Shown here: positions 16,101 to 28,519 of the stretch, one piece after another
How the letters are laid out: each line of letters begins with the position of its first letter
How positions within the stretch are numbered: the stretch's first letter is position 1
Source: Archegozetes longisetosus
Taxonomy: Eukaryota > Arthropoda > Arachnida > Sarcoptiformes > Trhypochthoniidae
Direction: 5' to 3'
Length of the DNA: 64,000 nucleotides
Assembly (NCBI GenBank): GCA_018873245.2
Contig: JAEMBT020000008.1
Location: 15,301,172 to 15,365,171, forward strand
Notes under the pieces: generated by a model
What the model was told of the DNA's origin: nothing
The model's database searches: none
The model's input: only the letters and a program-made list of their open reading frames with translations
Made by a program: the position numbers and the translations under genes

Positions 16101-19100
16101 GCAGAGCAATAAGTCTAATGGGAATATCGATTGGATAAATTTGTAGAGAATATAGTTTATGGTTTTGTTGTTAAAAGAGTTGCATAATTTATTATCTATT
16201 ATAATAATTAGATTCGTCCCGAAAGGCTCGGTTCTCATTCCTAAGGCTGGTAAGTGTTTATTCCAATAGATGTAAAATCCCTGCATGATTATTAAATGGC
16301 TACTTTACTATCTTCGTCTCATATGAACTCTTATGTCATGTACTGGTACTGTCTTCGTGACTCTGGTATCTCTTTGTGTTTCTCTTGCATATCCTTCTCT
16401 GTCCATCCATATGTGCGTCCAGTTTGACAGGTCTGGTCGGGGAAAATCCGACTCGCTTTGTGGTCTCGAGGAAGTGCTCTCTACTCTTCAGCCGTCCGTT
16501 TTTGTTGACGAACAACTTTCGAAATACAAGGTAATTGAACACATCTAACTTTAGATTGGATATTGTGTACTGTATTGTTTGCAGGCCTAATAAGAAGTTC
16601 TCATTTCATACATTTTGTTTAGGGTTTAACGTGGAATGACTTTCTGTCTCAATTCGAAGATAGAAGGGCTTCAGGATCTTCAATGGTTTCGGGTCACCGT
16701 CTTTCGCAACCTCTGAGTGATAGTCGTCGTTCTTCAGCTCAAGCCAATCTGTCAATTCCTGGGACACATCAACCACCATCTCCTCGTCGAAAGCAACTGC
16801 TTAGGACACAAACATTCGATAGCACCCAATCGAGTGAACCGAATGAGGAGAACCAATTGGTGTCATCAGCGCATTCGACTAGAAGTCATAGTTGTGTTGC
16901 ACCCGTCAATATAGACATTCGTCATCTGAACCAACAAAGTCTTGAGTCACAAGATATTACAGAGAGCTTTGATTCAGCGGATTTGTGCCAATCGCCACCT
17001 CATACGTCTTCGGGAACAAGTAGTGCTCGAAGTAGTATAATGTTGACACGATCTGAACATAAACGAAGGGAAGCGTTATGGGATTTATTCCAAAGTGATT
17101 GTGTTTTTCTTTACGACCATCTAATGGTATTGAAGAACGTATTCATGGAGCCATTGAAGAAAATACAAGTCGAAGGCTATGCAATGTTTGCTGAGCCTGA
17201 AGTGCTGTTCGGAAATTTGGATGAACTCTGTTGCGTGACTTATGCGTTTTGCAAAGAATTTCTGAATGTCATCTTACAGTACGTCAATTCTAGCGCTGAA
17301 CTGAACGCCACCGAAGTTTTAGTACGTCTTTTTCAGAAGGTAACTAATCCTCTTAAAGCTTACACTCAGCTAAGTATTTATACTGAGTTTTGCTAAACTA
17401 TTTCTGTACTCTAATACTTTGTATTGTTTTTTGATAAGAACTTATTTTTATGTTTTGTTCAGAGTTCAAAAGCAACATCACTAACACAGGCTTATCATCG
17501 CTATACTCTTAATTACATAAACGCTCTCAATTATTTAGAAACCTTAAGGAGACAAGTCGAGTTTAACGAATTTGAAAAGGTATAACACTCCTTATTACCA
17601 AAACACCAATTTCACTTACTAACTTTGTAATCGTTAATCACCTATTAATCATTAACTATAAAAATTGCTCTGCTTTTAAGTTAGACTGTAACACGTTTTA
17701 AGCTAACACTCAAGGCCTCACTTAATAATAAATAATTAGATCGATTCTGTCATCTTAGACAATTGTTATAGGAGTTTATCTTCACCAGATACATTAGCGG
17801 ACTGTCAGATTGAGCCTAATTTAATGTAACAAGAGATAATTCATTGTTTATTAGGATAATTCTGCCTTACATTGAGTGACAAATAGAACGGAGCGCACCA
17901 AAAGATTATATCTATAGAACATTAGTTAAAATTTGTTTTAGATGAACAAAGAAACTGCATTTAAAATAACAAGAATTGATGAGTACATGAACTAAAATCT
18001 CGGAATCCCACAATGAATAAGAGAATCAAAACGGTTTTGATGTTTTCACGATGAATACGTGATTGAAAAGAAAGGCTATAGTTTCGATTGCAGCTGTCGA
18101 AAAAACAATTTCGTCACTGTGACTGTAGCAACAATCGCAATTTTATTCACCAAAACATCGTTCAGCTCAAATAGTGCCAAACATATCAAATAAAAACCAA
18201 CTGGATCATAATTGATTATATAATTTGTTTTGTTTAAAATAGAAAAAGAACATAAAATTGTTTTGCTAATTAATTAATTTGAAAGTCGTTGAGTTATGAG
18301 CTTTGCTCAAATTTCCTACTGAGAGACTAGAACGGCTAACAGTTGGACAATTTTCAGTTTGGGCAAGTGTTAGATGGCAAGTGTTAGATGGCAAATGTTA
18401 GATGGCAAATGTTAGATGGCAAATGTTAGTTTGAGTGAAATATCTATATATTAGTAATCCTAATGCGCTTACAAGTTAATTACTAGATCTTTTGTGAGCT
18501 AAGCTGACTTTGGGTTAATCGATTTTTCAATCGCCGAGCTTACGAGCCTCTATATACTATATGGATATATGTTTATATTGTATGTAAAAGTTGAGTATAA
18601 TATTGATTACTTACCACTGACCTAAAGCAAAATACAAGTCACATACGTTATTACTTCACGTCCGTATATTTATAAGGTTCAAAATAGTTTAGTTCTTACA
18701 ATAGGCTTCATTGAGCTCAATATTGAAATTGTGATTTATAAGCTATTCAAATGAAAAACAATGAATTTATTGGACAAAATTAGATTTTGCTCTAATCATA
18801 TTCTGTATTTGTTGTGGAATGAAGTGGTGTAATCGTGATTCCCGCTGCAAAAAGCTTCAATTGACTGATCTATTGGTCTCACCGGTTCAGCACATAATGA
18901 GAGTCCCATTAATATTGAAAGACATAGAAACGAGAACTGAAGATTTGGTTGAGAAAGAAATGATAACCTCAATAATAGAAGCAGAAGAGAATTCATTACG
19001 TGAATTGGACGACAAAATGAAATGGCTCAAGAACTTTGAAAGGCTACTCGAAATCCAGCGCAACATAGTGTGGCCGTCAGTCTTCGACCTGGACCCTAAA

Positions 19101-20120
19101 GTTTTCATTCCAGAGGTAAAAATACTAATTTGATAAATTGATTTATCTGTTGATATTTATGACTGATAGTAGTAAGAGATGCTGCATAAGTATTGATTAT
19201 TGTTTCGGTTTAGTGTTGTGATAGTGGGTTGTGTTGCGGCTGTTATGGTTGTTATAGTTAGTTACAGTTAATTATTGTTGTATGTAGTTCTTGAAGGGTC
19301 CTCTATCGAAACAACCCTGCGAACGATTAATTGTCAGTCCAAGAAGACAAATAATACTTGAAGGTCCGCTCCATATACTTGACAGCGGAAAACCAATTGA
19401 AATGTATGTTATATTATTCGATGATATGCTTATAATAACAAGAAGAAAGAAGGGTCTTCATAAAAAAGTAAGTTTAATCTTCTTATGTTTTTCTACTATT
19501 GTTTGAATCGTGTTTTAATATGATAAACATATATTTGAAAATAATTGAATCGTAGCAATCATCTCTGACTGAAAAATGGGCCTCAACTTGTAGCAGAGGC
19601 AGCTTTTCGTCATCATCTCACGAAGGATTATTCAAATATGTAGTATATAAGCAGCCGCTATCACTCGATCGATTCTACATTCACGATGTACTTCCTGGTA
19701 GTGAAGGTGCAGGTAAGTCATTATAAGCTTACCTCTCATTAACTATTCATAATGAAACAACTATTGTCATTGTATTCATACTTGTTTACAGGCACAAGTC
19801 TCAAGAATGTGTTTGTGTTGGTTTGCCTGAATCGTTTTCAACAAGTTGTAACTATACACACATTTCAAACATCCAATGAAAGCACTAAAGTAAGCTCCAA
19901 TTCAATAACTCTTATTCACAATCGCATCTCAATTCAAATTCTCTTTTCGTAATTCAAGATAACATGGCTTTCAAAACTTCGCGATACTGCTGACAAGTGG
20001 AAGCGAACTCTCCAGAATACAGTTTTCCGAAGTCAGCAAAGACTTAGTAGTGGCAGCGTTTCGACTGCCGCTAGTTTCAGAGACAACTCAAGTACTACTC
20101 ATACCATTTCGACACGATGA
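1157..20120 (+). CDS. Rho guanine-nucleotide exchange factor, PLEKHG5/PLEKHG7-like (DH-PH)
   Basis: Predicted exchange factor activating Rho-family GTPases. Phase-consistent exons: 1157-1556, 2823-2899, 15260-15486, 15558-15634, 15700-15750, 15903-15944, a tentative 19-nt micro-exon 15991-16009, 16431-16530, 16623-17339, 17463-17579, 18825-19115, 19288-19467, 19556-19712, 19792-19889 and 19959-20120 (TGA), about 904 codons. The N-terminal half is low-complexity and Ser-rich. The DH domain begins near 17065 (RREALWDLFQSDCVFLYDHL), continues through WCNRDSRCKKLQLTDLLVSP, the conserved late-DH segment in the 18825 exon, and is followed by a PH domain (KGPLSKQPCERLIV to ITWLSKLRDTADKWK). This DH subtype resembles PLEKHG5/7 from knowledge of the family. 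A polyadenylation signal is at 20317-20322. The 1157 ATG is tentative: the frame stays open upstream and no acceptor is evident. The 2900-15259 intron is unusually long for this window. Confidence 0.85.
2900..15259 (+). other. 12.4 kb intron of the RhoGEF gene
   Basis: No supported gene, RNA gene or intact transposon. It contains scattered short open frames on both strands without family similarity and a small hairpin at 11605-11654. A slightly less AT-rich stretch at about 14800-15010 could hold an alternative first exon, for example an ATG at 14814 followed by 23 codons, but nothing confirms it. Long introns of this sort often carry enhancers; that is inference. Confidence 0.6.
11605..11654. 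repeat. Short perfect hairpin in intron
   Basis: The 12-mer GTATCACTTAGA at 11605-11616 is repeated as its reverse complement at 11643-11654, with a 26-nt loop. It may be a miniature transposon remnant or chance structure. Confidence 0.4.
18362..18429. repeat. 14-bp minisatellite
   Basis: Nearly five head-to-tail copies of GGCAARTGTTAGAT inside the RhoGEF intron between exons 17463-17579 and 18825-19115. The first two copies carry G and the later ones A at the variable position, indicating stepwise expansion. Confidence 0.85.
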
Positions 20121-21611
20121 TTGACATAAGATTGCCATTCCCTCAATCATCTATTTAGATTTTTGATTAAACAATTTATTAGATATACCTCAAAACTATA
20201 GGGTTTTCGATATTCTATACGACTTATTCACGGCTGAGATCAAACTCAGTTTTTATAATAGATTTTACTTAAAACTATGGTATTTACAGATTTAGCTTTA
20301 AATTGAAGATTAGACGAATAAAGTTTTTTGTATCTGAAATGTCATGCTTTAAAAACTGAATCATTTTGAAATCTATCTTCATTAGATCTTTCAATAAGAG
20401 TCTGAAGTACTCTAAGGTTTAGAGTCTAAAGCATAACAATTTTAGAGCATTGAATCATAGCATTTAACTACTTTTTAAAATTTAGGAACCAATCGAATAA
20501 AGAAATTTGAGACATGTACTTTGTCTATTTGATCTACACAATAAATATTTGCAATTTGGGCACCCCTTTCAATGCTTATACCAAGTTTTTAAAACAATAA
20601 AAGCATATAATCAATTAAAAAAAGGCTTAATGAGATAAGGACTGACGGCTTTTACTAACAAAAAGTATATGGAAATCCTGTTAATAAATGCGACCTCATA
20701 TTGCATTTAAAATATTACTACGCTTTACTTTTAACAAAATCAATCAGTAAATTCACGCATTTAAAAGAATGAGAGATTCAGCACATCTGATGAAAGCCTT
20801 TATCAGAGATTTTCTCAATTTCTAATCGATCGAGTTTTTATGCGCTCGCTTTGCTCTTATTTACACGAACTTAATGAGAAAAACTCATTTTTAGATACAA
20901 ATAAGAACCCTATAGTTCTCAGGTATCAGCCATTTATATGTATGCGTTTTAAAAGTTGAACTCAATTTTTTCATCAGAAATTAGTTTAACAAAGTTATTT
21001 GACTCAAAGAGTTTAGTGCAGAAGTTTACGTATAATCCGCTTCCGATCATATTTGTTACACTAAAAATAGCTGAATAACTATATGTTTATATGAGTTTTG
21101 TATAGACTATTACAAATTGATATATTATTGTAGTTTATGGTAGTGTTACTCATGTAATGTATTTAATACCACAAATTTTACCACAAAGATCTCAATTTAA
21201 GTTTTGGTAATTATATATATATATATATGCTTATTATATGACAATCTGTTCTAATGTGTCAAACGATAAAGTTTATATTTTGTACAAAGAATGTCATCAG
21301 TTTCTATGATTAATTAAAATTGTTATAAGTATTTAAACTATCTTTTGTATTTCTGAATATCGATAACATGAAATAATCTAACAATTTTTCACAAAGATTC
21401 AAAAAATATATGCGGTTCAGTTTAACCAATAAATGAATGACTAATTCCTCGAAATCCAGGTTTGGTTAACTATAAGAAATCTTTATTAATTAAAAAGCAA
21501 AATACATGATCGACTACACAATAGGTGCAGTGAAGTTCACCGAATCATTGCAATTATAAAAAGTATACTTTAGTTTGATATAATCATTGCATCAATCATT
21601 CAGCTAACAAT
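20121..21611. other. 3' flanks between RhoGEF and Sod1
   Basis: Convergent intergenic space. It holds a RhoGEF AATAAA at 20317-20322, a short (AT)n run near 21215-21228, and a minus-strand AATAAA (plus-strand TTTATT at 21482-21487) serving Sod1. Nothing else is supported. Confidence 0.6.
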
Positions 21612-22709
21612 TCAAGCCTTAGTCAATCCAATGACACCACAAGCGAGTCTTCAAAAAAAAATATACAAAAGAAATGATTCATTTGACAAGTCATTGAGCA
21701 TTCAGTTAACTCATACCTTCCACCGGCATTTCCAGTAGTTTTGCTCAACTCATGTCCGCCACGACCCAAATCATCAACATCTGCATGAACCTAGTTTCAA
21801 ATATAAATCAATATAATTTAAAGTTAACCTAATTATCAATAAACTATAAGAATAGAAGATTCTCACCACAAGGGATCTTCCGATAATGGAATGGTCTCCA
21901 GTCAGGGACAACTGACTGTCTTCAATGTTGACATTAGCGACACCATTGTCATTAGCCTCAACATTACCCAAATCTCCGACATGTCTATTCTCGTCAGTTG
22001 GTGCCCCGTGTTCTTTGTTGTTAGGGTTGTAATGCGCACCAGCACTTGTACACCCATTCGTGTTGTCACCAAATTCGTGAACTTAATTAACAGATTAAGA
22101 AAAAGCTTTATCAAATCTAAACAATTGCCTTTTATTTTGTAATACCATGGAATCCATGCTTTCCAGGTGTCAGACCTGACACTGTTCCGGTAACTTTAAC
22201 TGGACCTGAGCCCTACGAAAAAGTGTTAAATAAACTTAGATTCTACTCAATATCAGATAAGGTTGTTATAAACAGATCAATAATTTTATGGCTGTCTAAT
22301 ATTTGAAGCACTCATTCATAGTAATTGATTTGAAATGACAAAATAATCGTTAATTTTATAACTGATTGCAATTCAAGGTTAAACTGAAGGACACACCAAA
22401 TTAATTGTAATTTGAATTCTAACATTTCCTGATACTAAATTTAATTTAATTAATGCTAAGGACATAGAAATAAGAAAAGTCTAGAAACGAAACATTAACA
22501 AATCAAATAAGTGTATGGTTAAAAATCAATTCATTCAATAAAGATCAATGAAAACACTTTTGAATTGATACTAATTTTATTGAAAAGAAATACTGAACAA
22601 GATATTAAATATATTTTTGTAGATATTTTTTACTCACAGCTTGTTCGAAAGTAACAGTTCCGCTAACGTTTGAATCACCCTTCAATACAACCACTGCCTT
22701 CACTGACAT
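21612..22709 (-). CDS. Sod1: Cu/Zn superoxide dismutase (cytosolic, SOD1-type)
   Basis: Converts superoxide to hydrogen peroxide and oxygen in the cytosol. Five exons joined in order 22638-22709, 22146-22212, 21867-22081, 21717-21790 and 21612-21648 give a 154-residue protein, the normal SOD1 length. It starts [19 protein letters not shown] with no signal peptide. Visible signatures are the GFHVHEFGD metal-binding motif, [10 protein letters not shown] with the disulphide Cys, the bridging and zinc-ligand His residues, [15 protein letters not shown], and the C-terminal [17 protein letters not shown] carrying the catalytic Arg and second disulphide Cys. All introns are GT-AG and in phase. The gene is convergent with the RhoGEF. 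Confidence 0.96.
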
Positions 22710-22875
22710 TTTAATTATTGTCTAATTGTTGACCAAGTCTCAATAATAATTGAATAGAAATGCGGTTTAATTCAATTGAATGCAAACGTATGAACTTGTA
22801 ATGCTCAGGCGCTTATAAACTACTGCTATCGATTCACGGCAAATATAGCTCTGGGTCTAAGCGTCAGAGAATCTA

Positions 22876-23086
22876 TTCACTGGTATATAACTGCTGTGCG
22901 TTTCAACGTTGTGTTGCTGAACGCGTAGCACTACTACGCGCATTAAACTCTTAACCTAACCTAAAATAGTGGTATTTCCATTAATTCGGTTAAGTTAGTC
23001 AGGGTTAGGTTAGGTATTTAGTATGCGTAACGGTGTCACTCGTATGACAATATAGTTCTGACACGTGAGAGTCATATACCAGTGAA
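22876..23086. mobile_element. Short terminal-inverted-repeat element (MITE-like) upstream of Sod1
   Basis: About 211 bp bounded by 16-bp inverted ends differing at one base (TTCACTGGTATATAAC and the complement of GTCATATACCAGTGAA). Inside each arm is a short AACCTAACCT / AGGTTAGGTT run in inverted orientation. No coding capacity and no clear target-site duplication. It lies about 170 bp 5' of the Sod1 ATG, in the likely promoter. Confidence 0.55.
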
Positions 23087-23410
23087 CTCATGCTTTCGTT
23101 CTTTAGACCGAACCTAACAATTGCCTCGTTCTCTATTTTGTGACAAACTCTTAGCCAATCATAAACTCTTAAATACTATTCCTCCATAATATTGGCGCAC
23201 ACTTCAAATTTGCAATTATTAAGATTTTGGAATAACTCTTACAATTAATTTGATAGATATTTGAATTAATTTGTTCACTTATAGTACTTTTGAATACAAA
23301 TTTTTTATCAGGAAAAATCACATTAATGTTAGAAACTGTAAATCAATGAAAAAGAAGACAAATAAGAGATCACTTTAAGCAGATCGGAATATTACACAAT
23401 TGTAGTTTTA

Positions 23411-24000
23411 TTTATTATTTCATTAATTATAATAACATTTATTATTTCGATAACTCATTACTTTTGGGGCAAATTTGACCAAAACCAAAACGCAACAAAT
23501 TTTGATTACTATATGACTGAATGGCACCCATTCTTCATGACTGCCATTCTTATTATTAATGGATTTTGTAAGAAATCAAAATTAACACTAAACTAATTAT
23601 TGCATAGTTAACAGATTTGTTCATATATTTAGCGCTTTTAGTGTATCGAATGGGGTGAGCATTAAATGTTAATTCACTTAAAGTAATTGACGGATCTATC
23701 AATGCAATCGTTGTAATGTTATCTTTCACTTCATTTTATGTTATGATTAATGCTTTCTATAAGAACCAAATTGCTCGTCATTTCCATTTGATTCATGTTT
23801 AGATTGGATTTATTACTTTGACTGCAATTGTCATACAATTCGTAAATGCGATCATTTTCTATTCAACGAGTCGTACGAAGACTGAAAAATTGAACAAATT
23901 TCATAAATGCCACAAAACACGGGTTTAGCTATTTTTGCTTTCAACTGAGTATTCTTTTGGGATTAAGTGACCAAAGATCTCACCATTTGTAAGCGTGTAT
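23411..24000 (+). pseudogene. Decayed gene resembling cytochrome b561
   Basis: One frame reads a hydrophobic stretch, SLIIITFIISITHYFWGKFD, then TEWHPFFMTAILIINGF, like the first helices and the WHP motif of cytochrome b561 transmembrane ascorbate/ferric reductases. An apparent GT-AG intron (23568-23607) leads to LTDLFIYLALLVYRMG, matching the family VYR motif, and a later frame reads SFTSFYVMINAFYK, HLIHV, stop (TAG at 23800-23802, where the family has HSLHSW), IGFITLTAIVIQFVN. Further stops and shifts follow. The family assignment rests on pattern similarity and spacing only; the decay is visible. Confidence 0.5.
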
Positions 24001-24763
24001 TAATTTTGATGTCTATGATAAACAATAGCAAACGAGAAATACCGTTTAAAAAATTTTGACGAATTTTTCAAAGTCTGCAAAATTATTGAAAAAACTTTAT
24101 TCCATTGAGCAATATTGAGAAGTTTGTTATTATTACAAGTTTAGGTATGAGAAAATGTTTAAATCTGAAGTTTAATATTGAATTTAGGCAGGACATTCCG
24201 AATCAATACAATTTGGACATTGCATTCACTAACCTTATGGCAATAAAGGTTGCAATTTTTGATCTCACTACTGTTTATTTGGTATCTTCGCGTAAAAATT
24301 GAAGACTAAATTGCAAGACATAAAGACAGAAGCGATAGATGAAAGACAGAGATTTGCCAGAAAGATTGGTTTAAAGCATAATAAAACTGCATGAAAGATC
24401 TTTACCACAACCACTTTTCCAAATGTTAAAACTTATTCGTTCTTTATATGAATTGACTTTATAAACTTAGCATAACTTCTAGTGGCGTCAACTCGATTTA
24501 CTATACATTTAGTTAAGTTTTTAAATTCTATAATTAAAAGTTTAATAAAGGGTTTGAAGGGTTGAAAACGACCTTTTATAACAAACATTATTACGATTTG
24601 ACGAATCAAAGTTTTATTCAATTATCATAAATATACATATATTTCTGTAAATAAAAATTGGTAAAAAATAAGTAGATTTTGGACAAAAATGATAAAATAT
24701 TGATAAACTTAAATTTTAAAGTCATATCTATAATTGAATAATTAGCTGTACATTTATTAATTG
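24001..24763. other. Intergenic, no gene seen
   Basis: AT-rich. It may include further decayed sequence from the upstream relic. A minus-strand AATAAA (TTTATT at 24753-24758) just past the growth-factor stop is the likely polyadenylation signal of the next gene. Confidence 0.4.
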
Positions 24764-27700
24764 TTATGTGTATTCATGATAGTCATTGTCTATTTCTGGG
24801 TTAATTCCTCTTCTATTGAATATATAGATGCCTTTAGTTTTTTGTAATCGAATTTCTGTGTCATCACTAACCATATGATTATGTGGTGCAAGTCTACTAT
24901 GCTTTTCAAGACTGTCATTTGTCATGTTTGAAGAATCAGTAATAGGCTGCTCTTCTAGTTCACACCTGAAAATAGAATTTTTACTTAAATAATTCAAGCA
25001 AAATAACTTTCAACTTAAAAATTAATCTACTGAGACATTGAGAAAACATTTTTGGCTGAATAGAAAAGTGGAGCTTTGCTAACTGATTTAGATCATTACA
25101 CTTGATTCAAGATTATCCTAAACTTAAGCTCAAGCAAAGGCCGTAAGATTGACTAACAAAAATAGAGCTAAAAGTGTACAAAAGTGGTCAGCTTTGAGTA
25201 AAACGTGAAGTAAGTGATCTAAAAAATGAGTTTAGTGATACAATAAACAAAGTTGTGTAAAATCAGTGCATTTTGAACAGTTAAGATGAATGATATGTGA
25301 CCTGCACGTTTGGTTGTTAAATATGAGTCCAGTTGAACACAATGGCACTGCTTTACATTTGCATTTACAATCATTATAATCCCAGTATTTATTTTGATCG
25401 ATTTGACATTCATTGGCTTCTATTAAGTTCGGACAAACACAACGGCATTCACTTTTCAAGTAAATCTGAGCCGCTCTACAATCAGATGCTTTTTGGATAC
25501 AATCACAGGAACAGTTATCATGTTTTTCTATGCGAAACACTTTGAAACCTTCAAACTTGAGCTTGTTTTCCGATGTTGAGTATTTCACACGAATCACCTG
25601 AACATTTCAAATGCAAAAAATTGAATCATAATTAGAATCATAGTTAGTTAAGTTTTCATATATTTAAATGCTTTATGCATACAGTTATGTCTTCAAATGA
25701 TTTACTAATAGGAACGCATTGCAATCGTTGACTCGGACAACATCCCGAACAACGGGGCAATCGTACGCACGATGGAAAATATATTTCATTTCTTGAATTC
25801 GAAGGTTGCAATTCTATAATTTTCATCTCAGGTTCGCAACCTGCAGGCTTTGAAATCTTAGGTACTAAACATTGATAAATAGAAGTCTTATTTATTTGTG
25901 AAATATTTTAAAAAGTTAGTCGAAAATAGTGTTTGTTCATACATTTGGGTAGTTTTCTTCCTGCAAATAAAGAAACAAAAATTGTTTAGATTGTAAAAAT
26001 AATAAAAAGATTGATTCAAATGCAACAGTACTGTAAACTAAAAGCACTAATACTTACTGTCTTCTGTCAGACTAATTTCATCAGTTGATGGATTTTCTAA
26101 AAATATAAAAAAATCAAATAATACGACAAATGTTTGCTTTTATTTGAATAATACTGTACCTGAGGTTCCCCTTTGCAAGTATTGTAAGAAAACATCTTTT
26201 CTGTTTGCAGTTGAATCACTGTTTGCGTTTGGAGTTAGAAAGCTTGCAATGAAATCTGAGGCATCTTTTATGTCTTTCAACTGAATTAGAATCGATTCTG
26301 GAATTTCCTAAAATAGATTTTTCAAAAATGTACTACAGATTCAACAGAAGTACAGAATAAACAGTATTATCGTTCTTACTACAGATATAGCTATTCAGTG
26401 CACAATTCAATTTAATACAATCGAAATGATTTCGAGTTTTTGGAAATAAACTATCACCTATTGTTCAAAACAAAGCTCAGTTTTGGGTTCTCTGTATCAT
26501 AATCTTTGTTGTTTCACTTAGTCTGATAAGTTATTAGACTTAATTAAAGCCTTATGAAGCGCTTACTGTCAGTTTCATGAGCCATAATTTAAAAATTAAT
26601 GCGTTTTGTTAACTAAGTTAGCAACAAATCATAATTATCGATAATAGCTCAAGGTTTCAAATAAATAGGACATTGCAAAAATAAGATGTCTTACGATTTA
26701 AATTGAAATATTCTTAAGAAATCTGAAGACATTTTGCCATGTTTCATTCTTGCAAGTTGTTTGAAAGCAACTTTTGTGTGTAAAAACCTGGTCAGAACTT
26801 ATGCATGCTCCGATTCTATGAAGTTTGAAATTAAAATTTCAAATTGAAATTTCTGTCCTAAAATTCAAAAACGTGAAACACACTAAAAGCTCACAGCAAC
26901 TTTTCAAAAAAGTGTTCAACTATGGCATCGACGAAGGATTGAAGAAGAATGTATTAGGTAAAGGGCTTTGCCTTTAGAATAAAAGAATCACTAAAGCTAG
27001 AAACGAGTAATGTATATAAATAGAAAGATTCGTCCCCCTTTACCTGGGATTTCGTCGATATTCTATGTAATAGTCATACGCTTTCTTTATTTGACATTAC
27101 TTTGGATCAATTGTATCAGATAAACATATTTATCATTGGCGTCAAACATACGTAAGTGAAACAACTATTTGCGAAAACATTCAGAATAAACAAATCAAAT
27201 ATAGAAATGTTTGGTATATTGAATAAAAAATTTTTTGTTTTTCTTTTTTTATCGCAGACTTAATAGAAATGAAAGAACATAATGATTGATAACGTCAATG
27301 CAAGGGACTCAATAAACGTCTTTTAATTACTTAGATATTGCAATTTCTGATAGCAATTCATCAAATATTTTGTTTAAGTCTATTCAAGCAGTCTTCAGAT
27401 CAACTTAATGCATTTACATATGCATACAATCTATCAGATTAGTCGAATAGGTAATGAAGCCGACAGTGTTCAAGTACGAATTACTATTACTTTTATGGAT
27501 AAGTTGACGCATTTACACAGATACGCATAGAAAAGAGCACATTTGAGTGCCGGTATTTATTCGCTGTACATTCTATAGTGACGAGAGTCAGTGCAAGCAA
27601 ACCAAATAAAATTTTAGTAAAACTTTGCAAACAGATAAACATGTACCTATACCTGCTATACGCATTAGTCACATTTGACTTTTTGGTTGCAATTTAATTA

Positions 27701-28519
27701 CTACAAACATGTATAAGCATGACGAGGTAACAGAATAATTCTTACTCCTATTCTAAGACACAGTCAATCTTATTTCAACTGGAATTTTTATCGATTCGAT
27801 TCCGGATAAGTATTATTACAAGCCTGGAATAAGTTAATGAAAGATTTTGATCGCCTAACACAAAGGTCTAGATAATTACTTTTATTTCGAAAAGGCATGA
27901 ATAGTCTTTGAAAGACTGAAATATTTATTCATTTCGTAGTACAGGTTTTCCATTGCAATATACGCTTAAAAGTTACAAAACATGTTAAAAGTGAAACGAT
28001 GCTTACTAAGAAAAAGAGGCAAACATAAAAATGTTTCAAACTTTTCAGTAAATTGACATTGCATTTAACTGAAGTACTTGCATCAATTGACTGTCGAAGA
28101 AAACTAGTGTGCAAAAAGATAATCAATAGGTATAACTGATTCTGCAATGCAATCCAACCAAACGGCTAGCTTTTATTGAATGCACATAAGTAATGAAAAC
28201 AAAATACACGAACACATCAGTTATAATTATTACAAGTCTAGTACAAGGCTTAAATTAGTGTAACTTCAATACAATCAATAATTACCTTGGATTCATTTTG
28301 AGCGCTCAAATTCTGTTGCTGATGTGTCGCATTCACATCACTTCTTTGCATATCTTGCAAACTGTTTATATCTTCGGTGGACTCATTCGGCAAAACTGTT
28401 GCATCAGGAGGATTGCCAACATATCGATATACACGATCGTTGCGAATAAGTACAGGATTATCACAATTGACTAAAACCATTATAGATACTAGCATTGCAT
28501 TGAAGAAAGTCTTAAACAT
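24764..28519 (-). CDS. PDGF/VEGF-family secreted growth factor, copy 1
   Basis: Predicted extracellular ligand for a PDGF/VEGF-receptor tyrosine kinase (arthropod Pvf type). Exons joined in order: 28286-28519, 26160-26307, 26058-26096, an 18-nt micro-exon 25943-25960, 25683-25864, 25302-25597 and 24764-24965, all in phase, 372 residues. The ATG at 28519 gives a signal peptide (MFKTFFNAMLVSIMVLVNC). The cystine-knot domain spans CEPEMKIIEL, YFPSCVRLPRCSGCCPSQRL and QCVP to CSCDC. The tail carries Cys clusters (CRCVCPN, CKCKCKAVPLCSTGLIF, TCRCE) and a charged C terminus ending YHEYT. The donor after the TCR codons is GTCACA, a weak site; reading through it would end the protein 23 codons later with a different tail. 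A paralogue lies immediately upstream. Confidence 0.88.

Noticed and set aside
16333-16548. 71-codon plus-strand frame with a hydrophobic start
   Set aside because: Its second half is the RhoGEF exon 16431-16530 in the correct frame; the first half is intron read-through that merely looks like a signal peptide.
27929-28147. 72-codon minus-strand frame with two hydrophobic stretches
   Set aside because: Lies in an intron of growth-factor copy 1; no conserved motif and no fitting splice phases.
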